Below, in pieces: positions 36,171-43,815 of a DNA stretch of 64,000 bases. The stretch spans positions 434,001-498,000 of the forward strand of contig NZ_VFPA01000004.1 in assembly GCF_006716445.1 (NCBI RefSeq), in the 5' to 3' direction. Each line of letters starts with the position of its first letter. Position 1 is the first letter of the stretch. This DNA is from Pseudonocardia kunmingensis (GTDB lineage Bacteria; Actinomycetota; Actinomycetes; Mycobacteriales; Pseudonocardiaceae). The position numbers and the translations under genes were made by a program. The notes under the pieces are model-generated. The model worked only from the letters and a program-made list of their open reading frames with translations, did no database searches and had not been told where the DNA came from.

Positions 36171-36929
36171 TCAGCTGCCGGACGTGCCGTTCGACGCGCC
36201 GTTCCGAGGGGCGGGCTTGCTCGCCGCGGCCTTCGGAGCGGCCTTCGGAGCCGTCTTCGGAGCCGTGCGGTTGGCGGCCTTGCGGGTGGTGCTGCGCGTC
36301 TCGTGCGCCACCTCCGCCCCGGCCCCGCTGATGCTCTCGGCGGCGTCGGTGCCGGCGTGGGCGACGGTCGTCGACGCGTCGCGGCTCACCTCGGCGACGG
36401 TCTCAGCGGTGCGCCCGGTGAAGCGCTGCGTGGCCCGCGCCACCCGCTCGCCCGTGGACCGGGTCTGCGTGGTGACCACGGTGAGGGCCTTCTCCGTGGC
36501 GTCGCGCGCGTCGTCGACGAGATCGTCGACGCGGGCGTCGAGCTTCTCGGTGTAGCCCTCGATCCGCGCGAGCGCCTCCTTGACCTGCGGCTGCTTGCGG
36601 ATGCGGCCCCAGGTCCGCTCGCCCTGCTCGGCGAAGCCCGCGTAGGCGTGCTCGGCCTGGGTGCGCAGGCCGGCGACGGTCTTGCGCAGCTCCTCGCCGT
36701 TCAGGTGCTGCGGCAGGTCGGCCACCCGGTGCTGCACGCCCTCGGCCTGCGAGGCCGCACGGGTGCGCGCGGCGGCGACGGCCTTGGAGACGGCGGTGAC
36801 CGCGAGGTCACCCGCGCCCAGGACGGCGAGCAGCGGGGTGCGCGCGAGCTCGGCGCGCTCGGCGGCGGTCTTCGCCGCGTCGTGGCGGGCCTTGCGGACG
36901 TCCGCGGTGGTCGGCAGATCCACAGCCAT
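36171..36929 (-). CDS. hbhA: Heparin-binding hemagglutinin (HBHA)-like protein
   Basis: A 252-residue protein. The N-terminal MAVDLPTTADVRKARHDAAK and the region ARTPLLAVLGAGDLAVTAVS match HBHA, followed by a long helical coiled-coil stretch (about 55-190; HLNGEELRKTVAGLRTQAEH). The tail is Lys/Ala/Pro-rich (APKTAPKAAPKAAASKPAP), the heparin-binding type. In mycobacteria HBHA is a surface adhesin; in a non-pathogen the role is more likely cell-surface or lipid-related. GAGGAGTGATCACC precedes the ATG, overlapping the end of the XRE gene. Followed by a perfect hairpin. Confidence 0.85.
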   Translation of the reverse strand: MAVDLPTTADVRKARHDAAKTAAERAELARTPLLAVLGAGDLAVTAVSKAVAAARTRAASQAEGVQHRVADLPQHLNGEELRKTVAGLRTQAEHAYAGFAEQGERTWGRIRKQPQVKEALARIEGYTEKLDARVDDLVDDARDATEKALTVVTTQTRSTGERVARATQRFTGRTAETVAEVSRDASTTVAHAGTDAAESISGAGAEVAHETRSTTRKAANRTAPKTAPKAAPKAAASKPAPRNGASNGTSGS

Positions 36930-36934
36930 GGTGA

Positions 36935-37414
36935 TCACTCCTCGTGTGACGACGACTCGTCGGTCGCGGGGACGACGGCGTGGTCGTTCTCCCGTCGGAA
37001 GGACTGGTAGATGTCGAGGAGCACCTGCTTCTGGCGCTCCGTCAGCTCCGGGTCGGCGAGCACGGCGTCGGTGACGGCGCTCGCGGGCCTCTCGTCGAGG
37101 AACCCGGCCTTCACGTACAGGGCCTCCGCGGAGATCCGCAGACCTTTGGCGATCTGCTGGAGGATCTCGGCGGACGGCTTGCGCAGCCCCCGCTCGATCT
37201 GGCTGAGGTAGGGGTTGCTGACTCCGGCGGTGCGGGCGAGCTGACGCAGCGAGACCTGCGCGCCCTCGCGCTGGCTGCGGATGTAGGCGCCGATGTCGTC
37301 GACGGCCTGGCCTACGGCCTGACCGGCGTGCCCGACCACCTGGCCCACCTGCTCGACCGCGTGGCCGACCCGCTCGCTCGGGCCGCCGTCGGCGGGTCGC
37401 TCCGTCGGCGTCAC
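36935..37414 (-). CDS. XRE-family regulator upstream of hbhA
   Basis: A 159-residue protein. The N-terminal 50 residues form an Ala/Gly/Val amphipathic run (VGHAVEQVGQVVGHAGQAVG). Next comes a helix-turn-helix (SLRQLARTAGVSNPYLSQIE and RGLRKPSAEILQQIAKGLRI, about 52-92), then a short C-terminal region (AVLADPELTERQKQVLLDIY). It resembles the regulator that precedes hbhA in mycobacteria. The second of two close GTG codons (37414) is 8 bases after GGAGGT and is preferred to 37420. Five bases separate it from hbhA, so they form an operon. Confidence 0.87.
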   Translation of the reverse strand: MTPTERPADGGPSERVGHAVEQVGQVVGHAGQAVGQAVDDIGAYIRSQREGAQVSLRQLARTAGVSNPYLSQIERGLRKPSAEILQQIAKGLRISAEALYVKAGFLDERPASAVTDAVLADPELTERQKQVLLDIYQSFRRENDHAVVPATDESSSHEE

Positions 37415-37528
37415 TCGCACTCACCTCCGTCCGTCCCCGTCGATGGTACGCCGCAGTGCTAGCTGTTGCAAGCACACTGCTTGCGCAGGTAGATGAGCCT
37501 GTTCACACCCGAACGGGGTACGAGACCG

Positions 37529-38893
37529 TCAGGCCCCGAACGCCAGCTGGCCCACGGTGTAGATGACGAGGCCCGCGAGGGAGCCCACGACCGTGCCGTT
37601 GATGCGGATGAACTGCAGGTCGCGCCCCACCTGCAGCTCGACCTTGCGGGAGGTCTCCTCGGCGTCCCAGCGCTCGACGGTGTCGGTGATCAGCGTGGTG
37701 ATCTCGCCGCGGTAGTGCCGCACGACGTAGCCCGCGGCGTCGGCGAGCCAGCCGTCGAGCTTCGCGCGCAGCTCCGGGTCGCCCGTCAGCCGGGCGCCGA
37801 ACGACACCAGCCCGTCGCGCACCCGCGTGCGCAGGGCGCTCGACGGGTCGGCCGCCGCGTCCAGGATCAGGCCCTTCACCGTGCCCCACGCGCGGCCGAT
37901 GAACCGCTGCACCTCCGGGTGCCCGACGATCTGGTGCTTGATCCGCTCGGCGCGCTCGATCGTGTCGGGGTCGCGCTGCAGGTCGGCGGCGAACTCGACG
38001 AGGAACGTGTCGATCGCCTTGCGCAGTGGGTGCTCCGGGTCGGTCTTCACCGCCCAGGCGAAGTTCTGCACCTCGAGGAAGACGCGGTCGGCGATGAGGT
38101 CGTCGACGAAGCGGGGCGACCACGTCGGCGCACGGTCGTGCACGATCCGCAGCACGGTGTCGTGGTTGGCGCTCACCCAGTCGTAGGCGCGGTCGCAGAC
38201 GAGGTCGACGAGCCGGTGGTGGGCGCCGTCGGCGAGCACGCCCTCCAGAACCGTGCCCAGCGGCGGGCCCACCGGCCGCTCCATGAGCTTGCGGACGAGG
38301 ACCTGCTCGATGACCTCCTGCACGTCGTCGTCGCGCAGCACGGTGACGACGCCGCGGGCGGCGGTGGCGAGCTCGGCGGTGACGCGGTCGGCGTTGGCCT
38401 CCTGCCCGATCCACGAGCCGACGCGGGAGGAGACCTCGACCCGGGCCAGCTTGTCGCGGACCACGTCCTCGGCCAGGAAGTTCTCGCCGACGAAGTCGCC
38501 CAGGCTGTCGCCGAGCACGTCCTTCTTCGTCGGGATGATCGCGGTGTGCGGGATCGGCAGCCCGAGCGGCCGCCGGAACAGGGCGGTGACGGCGAACCAG
38601 TCGGCGAGCGCGCCGACCATGCCCGCCTCGGCCATCGCGCGGACGTACCCGACCCAGACCGGGCCGTCGTTCACCTCCCACCACCGCGCCAGCAGGAAGA
38701 TGACGGTGGCGACGAGGAGCAGGCCGGTGGCCAGCATCTTCATCCGGCGCAGATCTCGCGCCCGGGCGGCGTCCATCCGGCCGAGCCCGAGACCGACCTC
38801 CACGACCGGCCGCCTGCGCGGGGCCCCTGGTGGCACGGACGGAGGAGTCGCGGGCGGCGACGCGTCCGATCGGGGGGACTGCGAGGTCTGCAC
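37529..38893 (-). CDS. DUF445 family membrane protein
   Basis: A 454-residue protein with an N-terminal membrane pair (MLATGLLLVATVIFLLARWW, then the conserved AMAEAGMVGALADWFAVTALF), a long helical central domain containing HTAIIPTKKDVLGDSLGDFV, and a C-terminal hydrophobic segment (INGTVVGSLAGLVIYTVGQL). This is the DUF445 (YjiN/YheB) layout; function unknown. The GTG at 38893 starts QTSQSPRS; an in-frame upstream region is not conserved. The stop is 114 bp from the XRE start. Confidence 0.85.
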   Translation of the reverse strand: MQTSQSPRSDASPPATPPSVPPGAPRRRPVVEVGLGLGRMDAARARDLRRMKMLATGLLLVATVIFLLARWWEVNDGPVWVGYVRAMAEAGMVGALADWFAVTALFRRPLGLPIPHTAIIPTKKDVLGDSLGDFVGENFLAEDVVRDKLARVEVSSRVGSWIGQEANADRVTAELATAARGVVTVLRDDDVQEVIEQVLVRKLMERPVGPPLGTVLEGVLADGAHHRLVDLVCDRAYDWVSANHDTVLRIVHDRAPTWSPRFVDDLIADRVFLEVQNFAWAVKTDPEHPLRKAIDTFLVEFAADLQRDPDTIERAERIKHQIVGHPEVQRFIGRAWGTVKGLILDAAADPSSALRTRVRDGLVSFGARLTGDPELRAKLDGWLADAAGYVVRHYRGEITTLITDTVERWDAEETSRKVELQVGRDLQFIRINGTVVGSLAGLVIYTVGQLAFGA

Positions 38894-39104
38894 GAACCCA
38901 TAGTGCCCGCCCGCTCGTAGACATGGTGTCCGGAACGTGCGCCGACCGTCTGCCGGGTGGCGGCGGCCGGCCCCCACCGGACCCGGCGCCCGCTGCCGAA
39001 CGGACCCGCGAGGGCCCTTCCGGTCGGGAGCAGCGCCTCCCGGGGACGTGATGCCCCCACGGCACCGGGAGGCGCTCGGCTCCCGTCGCGTCGCGAATGG
39101 GTCT

Positions 39105-39138
39105 GGCCGGGGTCGATGGTTCTCCACCGACCCCGGCC
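39105..39138 (-). terminator. 11-bp GC-rich hairpin
   Basis: GGCCGGGGTCG (39105-39115) and its complement (39128-39138) surround a 12-nt loop. Downstream of the Prim-Pol-like gene on the minus strand. Confidence 0.5.
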
Positions 39139-39145
39139 ACGTTCG

Positions 39146-39194
39146 TGGTGCGGCTGCGCGGCGAGGGAGGAGTGCCCCCTCGGGCGCCGCACCA
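39146..39194 (-). terminator. Two-step hairpin downstream of the Prim-Pol-like gene
   Basis: Outer arms TGGTGCGGC (39146-39154) and its complement (39186-39194), with inner complementary CGAGGG/CCCTCG. It begins about 80 bp after the stop at 39275 on the minus strand. Confidence 0.5.
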
Positions 39195-39274
39195 CCGGCG
39201 CTCCCGGTGCCCTCCGGCGCGGCGCGACGAGCCGCGTCAGCGAAAGGGTGGAACCGGGTCGCCGGTTGCGCGGT

Positions 39275-39793
39275 CTAGGACCGCGTTCCGAGCACCAGAG
39301 CACCGGCGGGCCGCTGGGCGCCCGGGTGCGGTGTCCGGTCGGAGTGCCACCGCACGGCGTCGGCGGCAGCATCGAGGATCAGGTCGGCCGCGGGCACGCG
39401 GTAGCCGACGAGGCCGGGAGCGACCCGCCAGTGCACCCAGCCGTCGGGCACCTCCGACGGCGGGGCGAGCACGGTGGCGCCCGCGGTGTGCAGGACGACG
39501 CCGTCGAGCGCGTGCAGCTCGGCGGGCAGCGTCGCGCCCGGCGTGACGGGGAACCACCAGGCGCCGGTGGGCGTGGCGGCGATCGGCACGACCGAACCGG
39601 TGTCGCGCAGGTGGGCGCAGACCTGGCGCCCGACCGCCGCAGGCACCTCGACGACGTCCAGGGCGCCACCGGTGACCAGCAGGAGCGTCGTGGGTGACGC
39701 CGCGACGACCGGCCAGCCGTGGTCGTCGAACTCGCGCGCAGCCGCGCGCAGCTCCGCGCCGTAGACCGCGCGGTAGCTGTTCCAGCCCGACAT
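39275..39793 (-). CDS. Stand-alone Prim-Pol-like protein
   Basis: A 172-residue protein: LRAAAREFDDHGWPVVAASP at the N-terminus, VVPIAATPTGAWWFPVTPG, GATVLAPPSEVPDGWVHWRV in the middle, ADLILDAAADAVRW at the end. The order of these blocks resembles the N-terminal part of bifunctional DNA primase/polymerase domains (AEP superfamily) as annotated in actinobacteria, but I see no clear D-x-D metal pair, so it may be an inactive or regulatory derivative. GGAGGTCAACAG precedes the ATG. Two hairpins follow. No replication genes are nearby. Confidence 0.55.
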   Translation of the reverse strand: MSGWNSYRAVYGAELRAAAREFDDHGWPVVAASPTTLLLVTGGALDVVEVPAAVGRQVCAHLRDTGSVVPIAATPTGAWWFPVTPGATLPAELHALDGVVLHTAGATVLAPPSEVPDGWVHWRVAPGLVGYRVPAADLILDAAADAVRWHSDRTPHPGAQRPAGALVLGTRS

Positions 39794-40072
39794 CTGTTGA
39801 CCTCCGTGCCGATCGTCCGGTGTTGCTCTGGGGGTGGCTCTGCGTCTTTCCGCTGTGAGCCTCAACACCGAGCATGCTCCTCCGGGAACGGGTCGTGGAG
39901 CCCGTAGCGACGACCGACCCGGGCGCCGAGACGAGCGGGCCGCACCCTGCGGGAGCGCTCCTTCACCCGCGGTGAACGGCAGGTGACCGGTTGGCGGTCG
40001 GGGATCGACGGCCGTCCCGGGGCGGCGTCCTCCGGCGCGGGCACCGGTCGTCGTCGACCAGCGGCTGCGACG

Positions 40073-40882
40073 ATGGCCGGCGTGCTGCTGGTCACCGGAG
40101 CCACGGGCTACCTCGGGAGCGTCCTCGTCGGTCGTGCCGTCCGCGGCGGCCACGACGTGCGAGCGCTGGTGCGCGACCCGCGCAAGGCGCAGGCCCTCCT
40201 CCCGGCCGGCGTCGACGTGGTGGTGGGTGACCTCGGCGATCCCGCCTCGCTCCTGCGCGCCGCGGGAGGGTGCGACGGCGTGTTCCACGTCGCGGGCACG
40301 GTGGGGGGTTCCGCCGAGGAGACGCGGCGCGCGAACGTCGACGGTACGGCCGCCGTGCTCGCCGCGGCCCGCGCGGCGGGTGTGGCGCGCTTCGTCTGCA
40401 CCAGCAGCAGCGCCGCCGTGATCGACGCCGACGGCCTGGTGTCCGAACGCCCGGCCGGGCCGCCCGCACTCCGCGACGCGTACTCGCTCGCGAAGGCCGA
40501 GGCCGAGGAACTGGTGCTCGCGGCGGCCGCCGACGGCATGGGTGCGGTGGTCGTCAACCCGGTGAGCATCTACGGCCCGAGCCCCGCGGGCCCACTGTCC
40601 TACAACGGCCTCTTGCTGGCGGCCGCGCGCGGGGCCGTGCCCGCCGTGGTCGACGCTCGGGTGGGGTGGGTGCTCGCCGAGGACGCGGCCGCCGGGCACC
40701 TGCTCGCGCTCGAACGCGGCGAGCCGGGGCGGCGCTACGTGCTGTGCGGGGAGGTGGCGTCGTTCGGCATCGACGAGGGCCTCGCCCGGACCGCCGCCTG
40801 GCTCCGCTACTGGACACCGCAGGGGTCAACGGGGCCGGACGCACCGGTGCCGGCGACCCGCAGGGGATCGCCGGCACCGTGA
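40073..40882 (+). CDS. NAD-dependent epimerase/reductase, internally shortened
   Basis: A 269-residue extended SDR: LLVTGATGYLGSVLVGRAV (GxxGxxG), DLGDPASLLRA, CTSSSAAVID and YSLAKAEAE (Tyr-x-x-x-Lys). Extended SDRs of this type are usually about 320-340 residues. Here the sequence passes from RRYVLCGEVASFGI straight to DEGLARTAAWLRYW, which normally forms the extreme C-terminus, so about 60 residues of the substrate-binding domain appear to be missing. It may be a natural deletion or a relic. It converges with cspA (stop-to-stop 20 bp). Confidence 0.75.
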   Translation: MAGVLLVTGATGYLGSVLVGRAVRGGHDVRALVRDPRKAQALLPAGVDVVVGDLGDPASLLRAAGGCDGVFHVAGTVGGSAEETRRANVDGTAAVLAAARAAGVARFVCTSSSAAVIDADGLVSERPAGPPALRDAYSLAKAEAEELVLAAAADGMGAVVVNPVSIYGPSPAGPLSYNGLLLAAARGAVPAVVDARVGWVLAEDAAAGHLLALERGEPGRRYVLCGEVASFGIDEGLARTAAWLRYWTPQGSTGPDAPVPATRRGSPAP

Positions 40883-40901
40883 CGTGCTGGGTGGGGCTGG
40901 C

Positions 40902-41105
40902 TCAGATGGGGCGGACCGTGTCGGCCTGCGGACCCTTGGCGCCCTGGCTCGCCTCGAACGAGACCCGCTGGTTCTCCTCGAGGGTGCGGAAGCCGTCCGA
41001 CTGGATGGCCGAGTAGTGGACGAAGACGTCCGGACCGTTGTCGTCGGTGGCGATGAAGCCGAAGCCCTTCTCGGCGTTGAACCACTTGACGGTGCCCTGC
41101 GGCAT
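40902..41105 (-). CDS. cspA: Cold shock protein CspA family
   Basis: A 67-residue cold-shock domain protein: GTVKWFNAEKGFGFIA with RNP1 (KGFGFI), DVFVHYSAI (RNP2), then FRTLEENQRVSFEASQGAKG and the usual QADTVRPI ending. It binds single-stranded RNA/DNA and melts mRNA structure. GGAGAACAGGT precedes the ATG. The 310 bp up to the divergent desaturase gene leave room for a long 5' leader, as is common for csp genes. Adjacent to a desaturase, also a cold-response function. Confidence 0.95.
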   Translation of the reverse strand: MPQGTVKWFNAEKGFGFIATDDNGPDVFVHYSAIQSDGFRTLEENQRVSFEASQGAKGPQADTVRPI

Positions 41106-41415
41106 ACCTGTTCTCCATACGTGTAGCGGGCCCTGCCGACTGTGTGCCGACCGGGGGCTGCACGGGACCGCCGCCGGACGCGAAGAGGATGCCCTCGAGC
41201 GCCTGCGAAGCCCACCGTCACTCTCCACGGACGCTTCACAACGATCGAGGAAGACACGACTGCAACCGCGCGCGAACCTATCACGACAGCACTGGTCCGA
41301 AAGTACGAATCGCCGGTCCGGGGCGCCGCCGGCCCGTCCGCAACCACCCGTCGTTGCCGTACCGTTATCCGCGCTCGCGGGTGCGGACCGCCCGCGCTCG
41401 TCGACGAGGAGCCCC
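41106..41415. other. 310-bp divergent control region between cspA and desaturase
   Basis: No gene was found. It must hold both promoters; TACCGT at 41360-41365 is a possible -10 box for the desaturase. The cspA side is relatively A/T-rich (about 41220-41310). I could not assign promoters with confidence. Confidence 0.5.
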
Positions 41416-42345
41416 ATGACCGCTGCCGCCACGCACCGGCCCGACGCCGCACCGCTCACCGACGGGCGCAAGAGCGCCACCGAGCAGGCGCTGGTCATCG
41501 CCTTCATGGTCGTCCCCCTGCTCGCGCTCGCGGCCGCGGTGCCGCTGGCCTGGGGTTGGGGCCTGTCGTGGCTCGACGTCGTCCTGGCCGTGACCTTCTA
41601 CTTCCTCACCGGGCTCGGCGTCACGGTCGGCTTCCACCGCTACTTCACGCACGGCTCCTTCAAGGCGAAGCGGCCGCTGCGGATCGCGCTCGCGGTGATC
41701 GGCAGCACCGCGTTCCAGGGCACCGTGATCGGGTGGGTCGCCGACCACCGCCGCCACCACGCCTTCTCCGACAAGGAGGGCGACCCGCACTCGCCGTGGC
41801 TGTTCGGCACCGGGCCCCGGGCGATGATCCGCGGCTTCTGGCACTCCCACATGGGCTGGATCCTCGACCGCGACCGCACCAACGCCCACCGCTTCGCCCC
41901 CGACCTGCTCGCCGACCGCGACATCGTCGCCGTCGACCGGCTGTTCGTCCCGCTGACGCTCGCCAGCCTCGCCGTGCCCGCCCTGATCGGCGGGCTCGTG
42001 TCGGGCACCTGGTGGGGCGCGCTCACCGCGCTGTTCTGGGCCGGGCTGGTGCGTGTCGCCGTGCTCCACCACGTCACGTGGTCGATCAACTCGATCTGCC
42101 ACATGGTGGGCGACCGCCCGTTCGCCGCCCGCGACCGCTCGGCCAACGTCTGGTGGCTGGCGGTGCTGTCCTTCGGCGAGTCCTGGCACAACCTGCACCA
42201 CGCCGACCCGACGTGCGCGCGGCACGGGGTGCAGCGCGGCCAGGTGGACATCTCGGCCCGCGTCATCTGGGCCTTCGAGCGGCTCGGCTGGGCGCACTCG
42301 GTGCGGTGGCCCACCACCCGTCGGCTGCAGAAGCTCACCCGCTGA
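41416..42345 (+). CDS. Acyl-CoA / acyl-lipid delta-9 desaturase
   Basis: A 309-residue membrane di-iron desaturase with the three histidine boxes: HRYFTH (about 76-81), DHRRHH (about 113-118) and HNLHH near 255. There are hydrophobic segments around residues 28-60 and 185-215. It introduces a cis double bond into fatty acyl chains, raising membrane fluidity. The ATG at 41416 follows GACGAGGAGCCCC; a longer upstream frame runs into the cspA region and is rejected. Divergent from cspA. Confidence 0.92.
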   Translation: MTAAATHRPDAAPLTDGRKSATEQALVIAFMVVPLLALAAAVPLAWGWGLSWLDVVLAVTFYFLTGLGVTVGFHRYFTHGSFKAKRPLRIALAVIGSTAFQGTVIGWVADHRRHHAFSDKEGDPHSPWLFGTGPRAMIRGFWHSHMGWILDRDRTNAHRFAPDLLADRDIVAVDRLFVPLTLASLAVPALIGGLVSGTWWGALTALFWAGLVRVAVLHHVTWSINSICHMVGDRPFAARDRSANVWWLAVLSFGESWHNLHHADPTCARHGVQRGQVDISARVIWAFERLGWAHSVRWPTTRRLQKLTR

Positions 42346-42673
42346 CCCTGCGTCACCACCGTGCGCGATCCCGTGCACGCCGAGTGACACCTGACCGGCG
42401 GCGGGGCCTCACGATCAACTCCCACCCCATCGCGTGACCCCGTCGTCCGGCGCGCCGGGCACCACCGGCGTGGCGCGCGGCGCGTCGGGCAGTCGGCGCG
42501 CACGCGACCCTGGACCGGGTGACGCCCGACCCGGTGCCCGCGCGCGGTGGTGATCACGAGAGGTCACGACCCCGGCAACGCCGCCGTTCCCGTCCGTGTT
42601 CTTTCCCTGGCGTCACACCAGCCCCAGACGCATCATTCCGGACGTCTTGTCCATCCGATGTGGGGAGGCTCCG
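42346..42673. other. 328-bp intergenic stretch
   Basis: Nothing coding could be supported. GGGGAGG lies just before the next ATG. The segment 42461-42545 is extremely GC-rich with several short inverted repeats. Confidence 0.5.
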
Positions 42674-43441
42674 ATGCGGAGTCGGAACACCGTGACCCTG
42701 TCGATCGCCGCGCTGACCGTGGGGATGCTCGCCACCGGTCTCGGTACCTCGACCGCGCTGGCCGCCGAACCGTCGGCCGCGCCGACCACGCTCGACGTGG
42801 CCGAGCAGGTGCCGCCGCTCCCGCCGACCCCCGTGCCGGTTCCGGGCGTCCCGCCGGTGCCCACGCCGACGCTCCCGAGCCCCGGAGTGGTGCCGACGCC
42901 CCCGGACCCGGGTGCGCTCCTGCCCGCTCCCGCGGTGCCGGCCGCCCCACCGCTGCCGGCCACGCCCGCGCTCCCGGCCGACGTGCCCGCGGTGCCGGCG
43001 GCCCCACCCGCACTCCCGGCCGCACCCGCGCTCCCCGCCGACGCCCCTGCGCTACCGGCAGCGCCGCCGGCGCTCGGCGCCCTACCGGTCCCGGCGGCCG
43101 TTCCCGCGCTTCCCGCAGCCAACGACGCGACGAACACGATCGGACAGGGCGACGACCCGGCCGACGAGCCTTCCGACGAGCCGGGCGACGAACCCTCGGA
43201 CGAGCCCGCCGACGAACCCGCCGACGAGCCGACCGACGAACCCGCTGATGAGCCCGCCGACGAGCCGACCGACGAGCCGAGCGACGACGCCGCCTCGGAC
43301 GAACCGGCCACCGGCACCACGGACCCCCAGCCTGCCGACGGGGCAGCGGCCGGCAGCGGCCCGTCCACCGACGCGCCGGTGGGCGTCGAGCCCGCGACAG
43401 GAGCCACCGTCCCCGGCGCCGTGCTGCCGGCGGCCCCCTGA
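42674..43441 (+). CDS. Secreted Pro/Ala-rich protein with DEP repeats
   Basis: A 255-residue exported protein. A signal peptide (TVTLSIAALTVGMLATGLGT, cleavage likely after ALA) is followed by Pro/Ala/Leu/Val repeats (LPAAPALPADAPALPAAPPA, about 45-150). An acidic stretch of tandem DEP-x units follows (DEPADEPADEPTDEPADEPA, about 160-215), then a Gly/Ser/Thr-rich tail. No anchoring motif or membrane helix is seen at the C-terminus. It looks like an extended cell-wall or secreted linker-type protein; acidic repeats might bind calcium. GGGGAGG precedes the ATG. No homologue is recognised. Confidence 0.75.
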   Translation: MRSRNTVTLSIAALTVGMLATGLGTSTALAAEPSAAPTTLDVAEQVPPLPPTPVPVPGVPPVPTPTLPSPGVVPTPPDPGALLPAPAVPAAPPLPATPALPADVPAVPAAPPALPAAPALPADAPALPAAPPALGALPVPAAVPALPAANDATNTIGQGDDPADEPSDEPGDEPSDEPADEPADEPTDEPADEPADEPTDEPSDDAASDEPATGTTDPQPADGAAAGSGPSTDAPVGVEPATGATVPGAVLPAAP

Positions 43442-43460
43442 TCCGGAAACGGGATCGCCA

Positions 43461-43511
43461 TGACGAACGGCACTTTCGTCGGCTAGGTTCCGACGGGAGT
43501 GCCGTTCGTCA
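43461..43511. repeat. GACGAACGGCACT-family palindrome, copy B
   Basis: Arms 43461-43482 and 43490-43511 are 22 bp with two mismatches that would be wobble pairs in RNA; the loop is CTAGGTT. It lies between convergent genes. Its right end supplies the stop codon (43509-43511) of the truncated TetR-type fragment. Confidence 0.85.
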
Positions 43512-43724
43512 GGTGGGGAGCCTGGGCCGGGGCGTGGCACCCCACGGGATGTCGTTCTTCGACGGGCAGTAGCGGAAGACGGTGCGCCTGCCGATGCCGG
43601 CCGCGGCCGCGATGTCGTCGACGGTGGTGGTGTCGAACCCGCGCTCGGTGAACAGGTCGAGCGCGATGTGCTCGACCTCCGACCGGGCGGACGAGCCGGT
43701 CGGGGTGGTCGTCGTGGCGTGCAT
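43509..43724 (-). pseudogene. Truncated MftR-like TetR regulator fragment
   Basis: A 71-codon remnant holding only the DNA-binding part of a TetR regulator: SEVEHIALDLFTERGFDTTT, VDDIAAAAGIGRRTVFRYCP, SKNDIPWG. The NDIPWG ending of the helix-turn-helix region is characteristic of mycofactocin-system regulators (MftR). After PWG the sequence is unrelated (ATPRPRLPT) and stops within a dispersed palindrome. The ligand domain is gone and no mycofactocin genes are adjacent. Start ATG at 43724; a longer frame reaches 43784. It may still produce a small DNA-binding peptide. Confidence 0.7.
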
Positions 43725-43815
43725 CGGTGGGTTCCTCGGCGGGCGCGGGCCGGATCGGCCCCGGGCTGCCGACGATCGTGCCACGCGCCCGGCGGCGGCG
43801 TCCCGGCCGACGGGG

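Larger units (their letters stand above)
38894..39274. other. 381-bp intergenic stretch with two hairpins
   Basis: No coding sequence could be supported. It contains inverted repeats at 39105-39138 and 39146-39194, both downstream of the minus-strand Prim-Pol-like gene, and the promoter side of the DUF445 gene. Confidence 0.6.

Noticed and set aside
43509..43784. Intact TetR regulator gene
   Set aside because: Only the DNA-binding half is present and the end is unrelated sequence inside a palindrome; annotated as a fragment instead.
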